Shown: positions 26,527-35,579, counted from the stretch's first letter. The stretch is DNA of 64,000 bases from HGM04593 sp045646965 (GCA_045646965.1 JAZRLR010000014.1:1-64000); one strand, 5' to 3'. The notes: generated by a model from the letters alone, not told the origin. A program made the numbers and translations.

Positions 26527-27410
26527 TTTAACAAAGGATATGTGATTTTTTTGCATTCTCCAGAAAAGCATTTTGCTAATGACGCAGTTGTTGCTGTAAT
26601 TCCAATCTCAAGCGGGCGAGTAATTTTACCAAAATTGGTATCTACAAATAATATTTGCAATAGTTCTGCTTTTACTTCTTTGTTGAGTTCTGTTATGCCC
26701 TTTTGGTGTAAATTAAATACCACTTCATCTGCAAATGGGCGATATGGTTCCATAATATCATCAGCAAGGGGGAAAGCATTGTATCTATTCTTATGAAAAA
26801 TTCCGAATGCAGGGAATAGACCTGAACTCATTAATGCTCTTGCAACACAGGCCCGCAAAATAGTGTATGCATAATTAAGTAAATTGTTTGGGTTTTCACC
26901 TTCTCGTGAACGTATGAAATTACTTCCAAATAATTCTCCCCAATATATTTTGGCTGATATTCCTTCTCTATTATCACTATCCCCACTTTTTACGTTTGCG
27001 TAATATGGTTTAAGTTTATCTCCGTCTTTTCCTAGTTTAGAAAGCAAGGATGCTTGATTGCGAATCTTGTATTCTATTATCTGTTTCCAAAGGCTTTTTT
27101 TTAAAGGTTCACTCGCTTCTATTTGTGCACGGAAACTTTCTCCTTGTGTCTTGTTCGAATCGAGGTTCATTAGCATTGAATTTGGCATACAGTTTTTGTC
27201 ACAGAAAATTACTGCGCATTTATTGTCTGTCAAGGCATTGAGTAAAGGCAAGGTTATGCTTATTTGTTGATTCTCAAGAACAACAACTCCAATGTCTTCT
27301 ATGGGAACACTTTTGTAGATATCAGGCATTTCGTGTGTCCTGATAATCATTTGATTATTCTTTAAACTCAAAGAATATGGTGTTGTGAAGAATAGTGTGC
27401 GTTTGAGCAT
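26523..27410 (-). CDS. cas1: CRISPR-associated integrase Cas1
   Basis: A protein of 295 residues of the type II Cas1 family: MLKRTLFFTTPYSLSLKNNQ at the start, IGVVVLENQQISI, then NYAYTILRACVARALMSSGL with the metal-site glutamate/histidine region (FGIFHKNRYNAFPLADD, MEPYRPFAD). It integrates new spacers at the leader-proximal repeat. It adjoins cas9 upstream and cas2 downstream with overlapping ends, so the three form one operon. Confidence 0.97.
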   Translation of the reverse strand: MLKRTLFFTTPYSLSLKNNQMIIRTHEMPDIYKSVPIEDIGVVVLENQQISITLPLLNALTDNKCAVIFCDKNCMPNSMLMNLDSNKTQGESFRAQIEASEPLKKSLWKQIIEYKIRNQASLLSKLGKDGDKLKPYYANVKSGDSDNREGISAKIYWGELFGSNFIRSREGENPNNLLNYAYTILRACVARALMSSGLFPAFGIFHKNRYNAFPLADDIMEPYRPFADEVVFNLHQKGITELNKEVKAELLQILFVDTNFGKITRPLEIGITATTASLAKCFSGECKKITYPLLK

Positions 27411-30400
27411 TAGTTATTGTTTTTAAAAATTATTTCGCCTGTTATCTTTTGTTCAAAATCATATCCTTCTACTAGTGCGTTTAACTTCGAATACGTTAAA
27501 CGCAGTTTAGCAGCAGGAGCATCTGCAGTGTATGATGGAATTCCTTTACCACATTCTATTTGTATTTCAGAACTTGGGCGTGCATCTTGATGATGTACTA
27601 AAGTAATTCGTCCACTATCTTTATCAATACCTTTTACAATATATAGGCGTTTTACAAGTGCTTTTGAATCTGAACTATATATTTCGTTTTTGTCATTTTC
27701 GTATAGTAATACCAACGTTCCTATTTTTAGTATATATTTTAGAGGTAAATCGTTTTGGTCGGAAAGTGGTGCGACACTATTATTTACAACTCCTTTGTTG
27801 AATGCTTTTGCTGCTTCTAAATTGTTTATTACAATAAAACTACGTTTTGTTTTACCAGAATTATGGCTTCCTTCGTAAATGGCTATACAATAGTTCCCTT
27901 CGTTACATACATAATAGAAGTGTTTGTATTGATGTTTCGAGAGGTTCTGATGCTTTTTAAGTTTTATGGGATTACTAACCTTTCCTGCTTTAACTCTTAC
28001 TTTTTTAATGTATACTCCTTTTTCTTTATTAAAGCATATAGGGTGTGATAATGCTGCTTTTATGCCTTCTTTTTTAATCGCTTCTTCAATGCATTTCTGA
28101 ACTTTATCATCTATAATATTATTTATGTCATCAGCAGATAGTTCAGTGATGCTTTTTCTTACAACATAAACCTTTTCTTCTTTATGTGTAATGAGACCGT
28201 AAAACGTATCTTTATGAAGAGACTGACGCGCAGTGTCACCTTTTTGATATATAACATTGCCCGCGTTGTCGTATTGAACTTTTCCTCTAATACGTAGCTT
28301 TTTATGACTTCGTTTTGGCATATTATCTGTGTGGCTGTGTGATATTAGCGTATCTTCGGCAATAGACTTAACATCTTCAGTAAAAGTTTCCCAAGGTTTT
28401 TGGACTTTGGGCATTGGCTTTGCCTCAAATAATTCATTTTCTTTAGCTATTGTGTGCTCGTGCCATACAGAATATGCTTCTTTATCGATGCAAGCTATGG
28501 TAATAGCATCAATGCAGTGGTGTGTGTGATTACTTCTTTCTTTTTTAGAGTATAGTTCTTGTAATCCCCACATTTTGCGGAAATCTGCAGTTGTGCTACC
28601 TTTAACTGTAAATACTCTTTTAAATACTGTTTCTAAATATTTTTTAGTGTATTTGCCAATTATACCGATATCGACTCCTTGTCTTCTTGTGAAATCGGCA
28701 GTTATTTCTTTTACCGTAAAATTGGCAACTTTGTCTTTCCAATATTTGAGTTCGAGTTTTAGCTCATTGCGTCTTTGAATAGCTATATCCTTGTTCTCTT
28801 TAGTTGTAGCGGTTCTTGCTTTAATATACTCTTTTTCAATTTGCTTTTCAAGGCTGGTTATTTTTTCAAACCATCCAATACCTTTAATCCGTACAAGAAT
28901 ATCTTCATAATTGTTGAGCTCACTTGGCAAATGCGCCTTTTTGATATCACGATTAAACCTGCTGTCGCACAAAGTTTTGTTACTCAGCGAATCGTCTCCT
29001 TTGCGTGAACGTGGAATAGTGTGTTCGATGTCAAATCGGTTGTATGAGCCTATAAAATCAGAGATTCTTATTTCTGCGTTGGTGTAAAGGCATAGGTGCT
29101 TTTGCTCATTCCATAACTGGTATTTTAGTATATCTGTTTCGTTGGGAATGATATGTTTTCCAGTTTCCTCGAAATATCTTGTTTGAATTTTTTCTACATA
29201 TGCAATACGGTTTTTCTGCTTTTTGTCTTGGTAGTTTTTGATGGCTGCTCGTTGGTTTGCTGAATTATGTTCGCGAGCCATCTCTATATTTACAGTTGTG
29301 TTCTCATCGATCTCCTTGCTATTTAATAGGGTGTTGATGAGTGAACGTAAATGAAATAGCGAACGCATCACTACGGGATTTCGCAGCGATTTTGTGTTCG
29401 GGAAGTTGAGTTGTAAAATACCCTCCTTATTCTTTGTGGCATCTCGGAATCCTTCAACTATGGTTGGGTGATACAACTTGTCGATATATTTCTTTTCTAT
29501 TCCATATTCATCTAACAAAATACATTCTATTTGTTCTTTTTTGCTTCCTCTAATTCGTGTGGCAAAATTGTATTCGTTATTTATATCGGTAATTATATTA
29601 TTTCTTTTAGTATCATCGTTCCAAATATTATCACCTACGACTTTACGAAGGTTCGCCAAAATGATAGATTTGTCATATTTGTAGCCTGCTCTTAAGTAAG
29701 GCAGTGCTTTGTTTATAACATTAAGACTCATTGATGCGTAACCGTCAATTATTGAAATTTCTTTAAATTTATTGGCTTCTTCTTCGTTTAATTGCAGATT
29801 ATTTATAGCCCAATTAAATAACTTCTCTTTATCATCAAATGAGAATATTGCGTGCCATATGTCGTTTATTATTTGTTCTGTATTCTTGTTGTTGCTTTTT
29901 AGATAGGTGCTGCAAATTTCAGTTATCCAATCTTTACCAAAAACAGAGATTAATCGCCTTGTTGTGATGCTGCTACTAAACGATAAATCCATTTTGTAAT
30001 TAAATTGATAATCTTTTGGTGAGATATCTTTGTAGTAGCTGTACTGATTCTTCGGAGAGAGCTTTTTGGCTATTTCTTCAAATTTAAAATAATCTTTGCT
30101 GCCAAGAAATATTGGAATAATTGCTTGTCTTTCAGAATCTGTTAAATCGCGTAAGCTATCGTCATAAGGAGTTTTTATCTTGATGTTATTAATAAATTGA
30201 TACATTCTGAATTCCTCAAAGCGTGGATGAGATATGGGGCATCTAGCTTTTTTCTTTTCAAATGTACAATTTCCCACAGCCCACTTTTGCGATTTAAGTG
30301 GGCGCTGGAAAAATATAGCTCTGTATAAAGCGTTTTTTAACTCCTCATCTAAATCTTGTTGTTTGCATATTGCATTAAACTCGTTGATATAGTGAGCATT

Positions 30401-31063
30401 TCTGTCGGTGTATCCGAAGCCTTCACCAAAACCATTATTTCTAATGTTCTTCTTTTCACTATATAAATGATAGTAAAATTCTCCTAAATATTGGTAACCA
30501 CTATCTTTGATTGTTTCACAAAGGTTATTGATACTTTCTTTAACAACACCTTTTGCTTCTTCGCTTTTATTTGTTTTTCTGTTACTTCGGAAACCACGTT
30601 TTTGTCCTAAATGGTAAAATGCTCTACCAAGAATATAACGTTCGCTTTGTTTCTGCAGGTCGAGTTTTTGTGTTAATGCAATATAGCGATCTTTAAATGG
30701 ATTTTTCTCATACTTGTCATCTGTTGCAAGCCATTGAAGAAAGTCTTTATCTAGCGGGTATTGCTTCTTTGTTTTCCAAGAGTTTAATTGCTCATTTGTG
30801 AGATGTGGGCAAAAATCATTAGCAATCAGCACTTGAAGTATATCAATTTTTCTTGCTCTGCGACGACTATATTTACGACGTGTAGAGCGTGCCTTTGTTC
30901 TTTCTTGTACTTTAGGGATTTCTCTTCCATAGCTGTCTTTATCGACGCATTCTTGAAATATATTTACTCCTTTGTTTTTTAAACAAGATTCTTCCTCGTT
31001 TTTCTCGACGATCGCCCAACCTAATGAATTGGTTCCAAGATCGATTCCTAATATTTTTGCCAT
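27410..31063 (-). CDS. cas9: CRISPR-associated endonuclease Cas9, type II-C
   Basis: A protein of 1217 residues. RuvC-I is KILGIDLGTNSLGWAIVE at residues 3-20 (Asp7), followed by the arginine-rich bridge RSTRRKYSRRRARK, RuvC-II TVNIEMAREHN near 590, HNH FDIEHTIPRSRKGDDSLSNK near 680 and RuvC-III HHCIDAITIA near 847. All nuclease residues appear intact. The size and the cas9-cas1-cas2 layout without csn2 or cas4 define subtype II-C. It cuts DNA matched by crRNA paired with tracrRNA; the PAM cannot be read from this window. The gene starts 70 bases from the divergent tracrRNA, with an anti-repeat-like sequence in its leader. Confidence 0.98.
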   Translation of the reverse strand: MAKILGIDLGTNSLGWAIVEKNEEESCLKNKGVNIFQECVDKDSYGREIPKVQERTKARSTRRKYSRRRARKIDILQVLIANDFCPHLTNEQLNSWKTKKQYPLDKDFLQWLATDDKYEKNPFKDRYIALTQKLDLQKQSERYILGRAFYHLGQKRGFRSNRKTNKSEEAKGVVKESINNLCETIKDSGYQYLGEFYYHLYSEKKNIRNNGFGEGFGYTDRNAHYINEFNAICKQQDLDEELKNALYRAIFFQRPLKSQKWAVGNCTFEKKKARCPISHPRFEEFRMYQFINNIKIKTPYDDSLRDLTDSERQAIIPIFLGSKDYFKFEEIAKKLSPKNQYSYYKDISPKDYQFNYKMDLSFSSSITTRRLISVFGKDWITEICSTYLKSNNKNTEQIINDIWHAIFSFDDKEKLFNWAINNLQLNEEEANKFKEISIIDGYASMSLNVINKALPYLRAGYKYDKSIILANLRKVVGDNIWNDDTKRNNIITDINNEYNFATRIRGSKKEQIECILLDEYGIEKKYIDKLYHPTIVEGFRDATKNKEGILQLNFPNTKSLRNPVVMRSLFHLRSLINTLLNSKEIDENTTVNIEMAREHNSANQRAAIKNYQDKKQKNRIAYVEKIQTRYFEETGKHIIPNETDILKYQLWNEQKHLCLYTNAEIRISDFIGSYNRFDIEHTIPRSRKGDDSLSNKTLCDSRFNRDIKKAHLPSELNNYEDILVRIKGIGWFEKITSLEKQIEKEYIKARTATTKENKDIAIQRRNELKLELKYWKDKVANFTVKEITADFTRRQGVDIGIIGKYTKKYLETVFKRVFTVKGSTTADFRKMWGLQELYSKKERSNHTHHCIDAITIACIDKEAYSVWHEHTIAKENELFEAKPMPKVQKPWETFTEDVKSIAEDTLISHSHTDNMPKRSHKKLRIRGKVQYDNAGNVIYQKGDTARQSLHKDTFYGLITHKEEKVYVVRKSITELSADDINNIIDDKVQKCIEEAIKKEGIKAALSHPICFNKEKGVYIKKVRVKAGKVSNPIKLKKHQNLSKHQYKHFYYVCNEGNYCIAIYEGSHNSGKTKRSFIVINNLEAAKAFNKGVVNNSVAPLSDQNDLPLKYILKIGTLVLLYENDKNEIYSSDSKALVKRLYIVKGIDKDSGRITLVHHQDARPSSEIQIECGKGIPSYTADAPAAKLRLTYSKLNALVEGYDFEQKITGEIIFKNNN

Positions 31064-31074
31064 AATAGAATATT

Positions 31075-31089
31075 TTGTGGTAAATGTAG
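31075..31089 (-). promoter_or_regulatory. Second anti-repeat-like sequence in the cas9 leader
   Basis: On the minus strand CTACATTTACCACAA differs by one C insertion from the tracrRNA anti-repeat CTACATCTTACCACAA on the plus strand. It ends 11 bases before the cas9 ATG, so it would lie in the cas9 mRNA leader and could pair with crRNA repeats. The functional reading is inference. Confidence 0.55.
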
Positions 31090-31097
31090 AAAAAATA

Positions 31098-31129
31098 TTT
31101 GTAATATATTAATTCTTTGCTTATTTTTG
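31098..31129 (+). promoter_or_regulatory. Promoter of tracrRNA
   Basis: TTTG (31098-31101), 20-base spacer, TATTTTTG (31122-31129): a full match to the Bacteroidota consensus, placing the start near 31134-31136. Confidence 0.85.
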
Positions 31130-31132
31130 TAA

Positions 31133-31206
31133 CCTACATCTTACCACAATAAGGCTATATGCCGAAGGTAATCTATTGCCTCCGCGTACTCCGTGGAGGC
31201 TTTTTT
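31133..31206 (+). ncRNA. tracrRNA
   Basis: The anti-repeat CCTACATCTTACCACAAT (31133-31150) is complementary to the 5' part of the CRISPR repeat in crRNA orientation, with two mismatches that would form a bulge. A small hairpin GGC-TATAT-GCC follows, then a terminator hairpin GCCTCCGCG-TACT-CCGTGGAGGC with TTTTTT (31178-31206). At about 74 nt it is short but has the expected parts. It is transcribed divergently from cas9. Confidence 0.88.
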
Positions 31207-31218
31207 ATGCTCATCTTA

Positions 31219-31455
31219 TTAATTCCTGTGTATGTATGGCTGTATCTCAAAGCTCTCTTCAATATTTGTATATCTAAAATTACCATTATGGTCCTTTAAT
31301 GCGTAGAACGGAGGTCCTGTTGGTATTGGTTTACCATTCTGTTCATTCCATACTTTGTAAACTTTATAGCCATTCCAAAATATAACGGGAGAGTTTGTAT
31401 AACTATTAAAAGCCTCCGTTTCCTCTATGAATTTATCTATCGTTATTTTATCCAA
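31219..31455 (-). CDS. Hypothetical protein, 78 residues
   Basis: Not recognised. The sequence starts MDKITIDKFIEETEAFNSY and contains NGYKVYKVWNEQNGKPIPTG. It has no signal peptide or membrane segment. It lies between the tracrRNA (convergent) and the sRNA beside the phage block. It is AT-rich like the CRISPR locus, and could be part of that acquired region or an orphan. Confidence 0.5.
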   Translation of the reverse strand: MDKITIDKFIEETEAFNSYTNSPVIFWNGYKVYKVWNEQNGKPIPTGPPFYALKDHNGNFRYTNIEESFEIQPYIHRN

Positions 31456-31638
31456 GTTTTCTGTTTTTATCAGACTGTTTGGATGTATTCAATATGTCAA
31501 AGGTACTAATTTTATAGCAAATTACAACTTGACAAGCCTATATATATAAACTATCAATATATCAAAGATAGTATATTGAAAGTAAAATTCAATATTTTAA
31601 TGTATAATTAGAACTATGTGGCGTTTGCCTTGTATATG

Positions 31639-31783
31639 AAAAAAGACTCCTTTTAAGGCGGCCATCGTGAAAGACCATCATCCCCTTGCGGGAACTGCCT
31701 TAAAAGAAGTCTTGTAAAATGTATGCTATACCCTCTCCCTTCGGGACTACAACCCGACGCGGTATATAGAATACATTTGAAGT
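31639..31783 (-). ncRNA. Candidate small RNA with two long stem-loops
   Basis: The minus strand has a consensus promoter (31790-31821), then two stem-loops. The first is AAATGTATTCTATATACC with GGTATAGCATACATTT. The second is AAGACTTCTTTTAAGGC with GCCTTAAAAGGAGTCTT, followed by TTTTTT near 31643-31639, a typical intrinsic terminator. Both loops carry a related CCCG(C)AAGGG mini-hairpin. The predicted length is about 145 nt. No reading frame of note lies inside. It starts about 50 bases past the terminase stop, on the same strand. I do not recognise it as a named RNA family. Confidence 0.7.
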
Positions 31784-31789
31784 ATGTTG

Positions 31790-31821
31790 CAAAGGTATAT
31801 ATTTGTTCTCAAAATATCAAA
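31790..31821 (-). promoter_or_regulatory. Promoter of the candidate small RNA
   Basis: Minus strand TTTG (31821-31818), 20-base spacer, TACCTTTG (31797-31790). It is a full match to the Bacteroidota consensus, placed just after the terminase stop at 31833. Confidence 0.8.
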
Positions 31822-31832
31822 TCGGGGGTGTG

Positions 31833-33854
31833 TTATATGCTTGCTTCGCTCACGATGCGGTTGCGGGGCTTGCCTTTGCTGTCGCGTTGTGTACGGTGGG
31901 GCAGTGGGTGGTTGTAGCAGGCCCACACGAGTATGGCGGTGGCCATAACACGGTCGTCGTGGTTGCCCTCGACGGCGCCCATCTCCTTGCCGTTTTCCTT
32001 GAGTTCGTAGAGGTCGAGCTCGTAGGTTGTTTGCAGGCAGCGTTCAATGTAGAGGCCGTCGCGCAGGGCTTTGATAAGGAAATTTATCACCATAGGTTTG
32101 GTGGAGGGGTTGGTGTGAAAGCCCCATCGGCGAGGGCGTCCCTGTCTTATCTCTTGCTGCGAGGTGCGGCTGTAGAGGTTGCTGTAGTTGCCGGCGATTT
32201 CGTTGAGGATATACTCGAAATTGTCGCCTTCGGTGCCCTCGGTCTCCAGGGTATTACTCTCGATGATGAGAAGGGCGTTGTCGTAGGCGCGGGCTATATC
32301 CACGGCTTTCCACGCAAGCTTGTCGTGTTCTATGTGGCCGTGCCAGCAGGCTGCAATCTCGGGCACGCCGCCGTCGAGCATAGCAAGGCGGTCGGCTACC
32401 ACAATGCAGGAGTAGTCGGCTTTGTCGCTTGTGCCGCCCACGTCTACGGTTACTATATATCGGTCGCGCAGCTGCTGTTCTTTGTCGGGCATAAGCCACA
32501 CCCACAGGCTGTTCTCGTCGGTGGGCTCGCCGGGTGCGGCGGCGATGAATTGTGTCACACGGGTGCGGCGTCCCTGCTCGTCGGTTACGGTGCGGCTCAC
32601 GATGTCGCCCTTGAAGGTGGGTGGCACGCAGCCGCTGCGTATGCTATTGACATAGGTGATGCGGAAAATGCGTCGGCCGCTGCTCTGAAAGGCTTCGGTT
32701 GCAGTTGAGGGGAACTCGGAGAAGAGGCGCCACTCGTCGGGCATCTCGCGGCGTTTGTCGCGGTACCACGCTATGGCTTCGAGGGTGGCGCCAAGGGTGA
32801 AGAGCTGCTGCTCATACTCGTTCATACTCTCGATGAAGGCGGGGTAGTCGCTCGTTGCTATGGGTTTGCTGTATATGTCGATGCTGTACCACGGCACAAA
32901 GACTGGGGTGAAATTATTGCGCCCCTCGACGGCTTCTATCCAGGTGCGATGAAAGAAATTTCCTACGCCCTTGGCTGTGGACTCGAGTATCTTCACGGTG
33001 TAGGGGCCGCCGGCTATGGAGCCGAAGATTGACTGAACGAGGTCTTCGGGCTTGCGTCCTTGTGTGGCTTTCCACAGTCCTACCTCGGTGAGGTGTGCCA
33101 TACTGATATCTTCGCTGCGCAGTGAGTCGGGCTTTTGTGAGGAGCCGAGTGAGTAGCGGCTGTTGCTCCAGCTGATGACTCTTGTCTTTTGTGCGCCCTG
33201 GTAGGGGGATGTGGTGATCTGCTTGCCGCCTGTGGCCCAGCGGGGGTAGCGGCTGATGACCTTGGCGAGCATTCCTGCCACGATGGACGATTGTTTCTCT
33301 ATGTCGCCACAGATGACGCTGTTCCAGTTGCGGCGGTGCACAAGCTGTATCCACAGCATATAGAGCTGTGTGAGGGTGCTGCCGCCCCATTGACGCGCCT
33401 TGCACAAGATGATGTCGATGGGCTTGCCTGCCAGACGTAGTTTCTCCATTGCGGCGAGGTATTGCCGCTGTGCTCTGTTGAGGGTGAAGGGTATGTCGCG
33501 TCCTTTTCCTTTGTCGGAGATGGTGGTCATTGTCCTTGCCCAGTATTCAAAGTCGTGTTTTATGCGTATGAGGCAGAAGTCGAGCCACAGGGCGAGCTGC
33601 TGTTTGCTTGTGGGGGCTTTGCCGCTTTCGCTTTGCAGATATCCCGCTGTGCCTTTCTCTATGAGTGTGGCGACACGGCTGTCGTCGAGCATTGTGGCGG
33701 GGAGGTGTATCGTGGGGAGCGGAAAGCCCTCGATGCATATCTCTTTGCGTGCGACCGAGGTGGAGCCTTCGCCTGTGATGGGATTATAAACGGCCGAGAT
33801 GTTTCCCAGCCGTTTGATGTTTTCTTTGATTGTCTCTTCGAGAGTCGCTTTCAT
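31833..33854 (-). CDS. Phage terminase large subunit
   Basis: The ATG at 33854 overlaps the upstream stop (ATGA) and gives 673 residues starting MKATLEETIKENIKRL. The ATPase domain has IDIILCKARQWGGSTLTQ (Walker A-like) and VKILESTAKGVGNFF (coupling region). The nuclease domain has YIVTVDVGGTSDKADYS, ALLIIESNTLETEG and HDDRVMATAILVW, which supply the RNase H-like acidic residues. It packages DNA into the prohead and cuts it. It is the last gene of a minus-strand operon of four. Confidence 0.9.
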   Translation of the reverse strand: MKATLEETIKENIKRLGNISAVYNPITGEGSTSVARKEICIEGFPLPTIHLPATMLDDSRVATLIEKGTAGYLQSESGKAPTSKQQLALWLDFCLIRIKHDFEYWARTMTTISDKGKGRDIPFTLNRAQRQYLAAMEKLRLAGKPIDIILCKARQWGGSTLTQLYMLWIQLVHRRNWNSVICGDIEKQSSIVAGMLAKVISRYPRWATGGKQITTSPYQGAQKTRVISWSNSRYSLGSSQKPDSLRSEDISMAHLTEVGLWKATQGRKPEDLVQSIFGSIAGGPYTVKILESTAKGVGNFFHRTWIEAVEGRNNFTPVFVPWYSIDIYSKPIATSDYPAFIESMNEYEQQLFTLGATLEAIAWYRDKRREMPDEWRLFSEFPSTATEAFQSSGRRIFRITYVNSIRSGCVPPTFKGDIVSRTVTDEQGRRTRVTQFIAAAPGEPTDENSLWVWLMPDKEQQLRDRYIVTVDVGGTSDKADYSCIVVADRLAMLDGGVPEIAACWHGHIEHDKLAWKAVDIARAYDNALLIIESNTLETEGTEGDNFEYILNEIAGNYSNLYSRTSQQEIRQGRPRRWGFHTNPSTKPMVINFLIKALRDGLYIERCLQTTYELDLYELKENGKEMGAVEGNHDDRVMATAILVWACYNHPLPHRTQRDSKGKPRNRIVSEASI

Positions 33855-34327
33855 ATTCCTGCCAGATTGGTTGAACGGCGGCGCACGGGGCTGCCGTTGT
33901 AGAACTTTGCAAAGAGTTGCTGCACGTTGCTGTAGAGGCTCGCCCGCAGCGACATATAGGGTTGTGCCATAGCCGGCTGACGCAGGAGCAGCCACTGCAT
34001 ATTTATCTCGTTTACAAGATAGTCGATGATTGCTTGCTTGAGCATAGGAAGCAGGTGGCTGCGTCGCTCGTCGGTGGTGTTGAAGGTTATCTCGATGTAC
34101 TCTTCCTGTATGCTGTAATTGATAAAGGAGAAACGAAGCCCAACAGCTGTGACAAGCTCGTTCAATGCTCTCGACTGGAGCATAACGAATAGTTCTTTTT
34201 CTTCGGTGCTGCTTTGCAGGGTGTCGGCGTCGTTGTCTTTGCGTTTGGCCGACTCGCCCATATAAAAGTTTCTCAAGTCGGTCTGCTGTTGCAACTCGTC
34301 TCTCTTTATCAGTATGGTGTTTCTCAT
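33851..34327 (-). CDS. Phage-cluster protein of unknown function, 158 residues
   Basis: Not recognised. It starts MRNTILIKRDELQQQTDLRNF and has a central region (ELFVMLQSRALNELVTAVGL) and a basic tail (SPVRRRSTNLAGI). No signal peptide or membrane helix is seen. It is coupled to the terminase by a 4-base overlap and lies 6 bases from the gene upstream, so it likely takes part in packaging or is a small-subunit candidate. Confidence 0.7.
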   Translation of the reverse strand: MRNTILIKRDELQQQTDLRNFYMGESAKRKDNDADTLQSSTEEKELFVMLQSRALNELVTAVGLRFSFINYSIQEEYIEITFNTTDERRSHLLPMLKQAIIDYLVNEINMQWLLLRQPAMAQPYMSLRASLYSNVQQLFAKFYNGSPVRRRSTNLAGI

Positions 34328-34333
34328 AGTGTG

Positions 34334-34840
34334 TCAGATTTTTATGTTTTTATTGCTCGTGGCGGTGGCTGCGACGGGTTTACTGCGCTGTGTGAGCAGG
34401 CGATGCAGCTGTTGCGTGGCTGCTTTCACCTCGTTGCCTTGCAGAATGGACTCGTCGGGGCGGTGCTGCATAAGCCACTCTTGCAGGGCTCGCCTGAAGA
34501 TGTAGTTCTCTATGGTTGAGACAAGGGCTTGCACGGCTTCGGCGGGGTAGAGGGTTGGTATTTTCATTGCGAAATGGTGGGCGCACCCGCCGCTCTCGGC
34601 ATCGTCTGTAACTGTTGCTGTGCAGTGTGTGAAATAGTTTGCAACGATGTTGCGTGCCTCGATGGCGGCGTTCTCTATGTGGTCGCACAGCTGTGTGGCA
34701 TCCTCGTTCGAGGCCTGCAAGTTTGCGGCAAGCCTTGCGGGCAGCCCTGCGTCGCGTCGGGCCTCACCCGTGTAGTGTGTGTAGAGCTCTATGCGTTCTT
34801 TTATCTTCTTGTGTGCGATGGTAATCTCTTTTGTCTCCAT
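34334..34840 (-). CDS. Phage-cluster protein of unknown function, 168 residues
   Basis: The ATG at 34840 (METKEITIAHKKIKERIELY) lies one base past the stop of the previous gene and is preferred to an upstream ATG inside it. The protein is helical, with LPARLAANLQAS and PAEAVQALVSTIENYIF. It has no known motif. It belongs to the terminase operon. Confidence 0.7.
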   Translation of the reverse strand: METKEITIAHKKIKERIELYTHYTGEARRDAGLPARLAANLQASNEDATQLCDHIENAAIEARNIVANYFTHCTATVTDDAESGGCAHHFAMKIPTLYPAEAVQALVSTIENYIFRRALQEWLMQHRPDESILQGNEVKAATQQLHRLLTQRSKPVAATATSNKNIKI

Positions 34841-34841
34841 A

Positions 34842-35264
34842 TTATTGCAATGCCATTCTGCGTTCACGCAGTGTTTTGTAAACTATTCCTTTGAAGGTCT
34901 CTGCATCGAGGTAGAATGAGGGTGCGGGTTCTTCTATGATGCGCTCGAGTATCATATAGCGGTAGTGCTCGCTTGTCTCCTTTATTCTTTTTATGTACCT
35001 GTTGTATATCTCTTTGTACATCTTCAGCTTGTTCTCGTTCACAATGGGAATCTTCTTTTTGCGTGCCATCAGAGAAATGTATCGACGGGCGTTCTCGAAT
35101 GTTACATAGAAACGGGGTGCTGTGCTCTTTACGGCCATTTCGATGACCTCGTTCTGTGTGACAAGCGGATTCTCTTTTCTCACCTCTTTCATTGTGTCGA
35201 AGAATGCCTTTGTGACATCTTCTTTACGCATCTTGCGTATTGTACGGTTATTTGTATTTTCCAT
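34842..35264 (-). CDS. Phage-cluster protein, terminase small subunit candidate
   Basis: A protein of 140 residues, basic and helical (RTIRKMRKEDVTKAFFDTMK, then ARKKKIPIVNENKLKMYKEI). It is the first gene of the minus-strand terminase operon, where the small subunit is commonly found, and its basic N-terminal half could bind DNA. This is positional inference; no family motif is seen. An operator and a -7 element lie directly upstream. Confidence 0.6.
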   Translation of the reverse strand: MENTNNRTIRKMRKEDVTKAFFDTMKEVRKENPLVTQNEVIEMAVKSTAPRFYVTFENARRYISLMARKKKIPIVNENKLKMYKEIYNRYIKRIKETSEHYRYMILERIIEEPAPSFYLDAETFKGIVYKTLRERRMALQ

Positions 35265-35286
35265 AGTGCTTTTGTGTTTTCTGTTG

Positions 35287-35294
35287 CAAAGTTA
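35287..35294 (-). promoter_or_regulatory. -7 element of the terminase operon
   Basis: Minus strand TAACTTTG fits TAnnTTTG, 23 bases before the first gene of the terminase operon. The operator at 35296-35311 abuts it on the upstream side. Confidence 0.6.
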
Positions 35295-35295
35295 A

Positions 35296-35311
35296 TAGCC
35301 ATATTAGGCTA
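35296..35311. promoter_or_regulatory. Operator-like palindrome upstream of the terminase operon
   Basis: TAGCC-ATATTA-GGCTA is a perfect 16-bp dyad that matches the sites in front of the repressor gene (44281 and 44344). Bound repressor would cover the spacer of the terminase promoter. The rest of 35312-35509 shows no gene. Confidence 0.65.
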
Positions 35312-35509
35312 AATGGTTGCGTTTTTACCAATTTGTTTTCATTTTTCGTAAATAAACATTGTAGTGCCTTGAGTGAGCGATATTTTCACTTTTAAAATGT
35401 TTGTGCGATTCTTATGTCAGTCATTTGTGGCTATGTGGCGAACCTTGTATATAATATGTGCGAGGGGTGTGATTTGTGGTGTTTTTGCAAGGTGATATTT
35501 GTATTATGA

Positions 35510-35542
35510 CAACCTTGTCGCGCAGTTTTGATATTTCCTTTG
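35510..35542 (+). promoter_or_regulatory. Shared 33-bp element before the scaffold/capsid operon
   Basis: CAACCTTGTCGCG-N4-TTTGATATTTC-N-TTTG, also found at 53907-53939 before the ejection-protein operon (28 of 33 bases the same). It ends 37 bases before the scaffold start codon. TTCCTTTG at its end is one base from the -7 consensus. It is probably a promoter or activator site for late genes. Confidence 0.6.
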
Positions 35543-35579
35543 CCGACGAAAACATTTCAACAATTTTAACTGAATATTT

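Noticed and set aside
31639..31783. The twin stem-loops as IS200/IS605 ends or integron attC sites
   Set aside because: No transposase or integrase lies near, no attC core sites are seen, and the consensus promoter and terminator point to an RNA gene.
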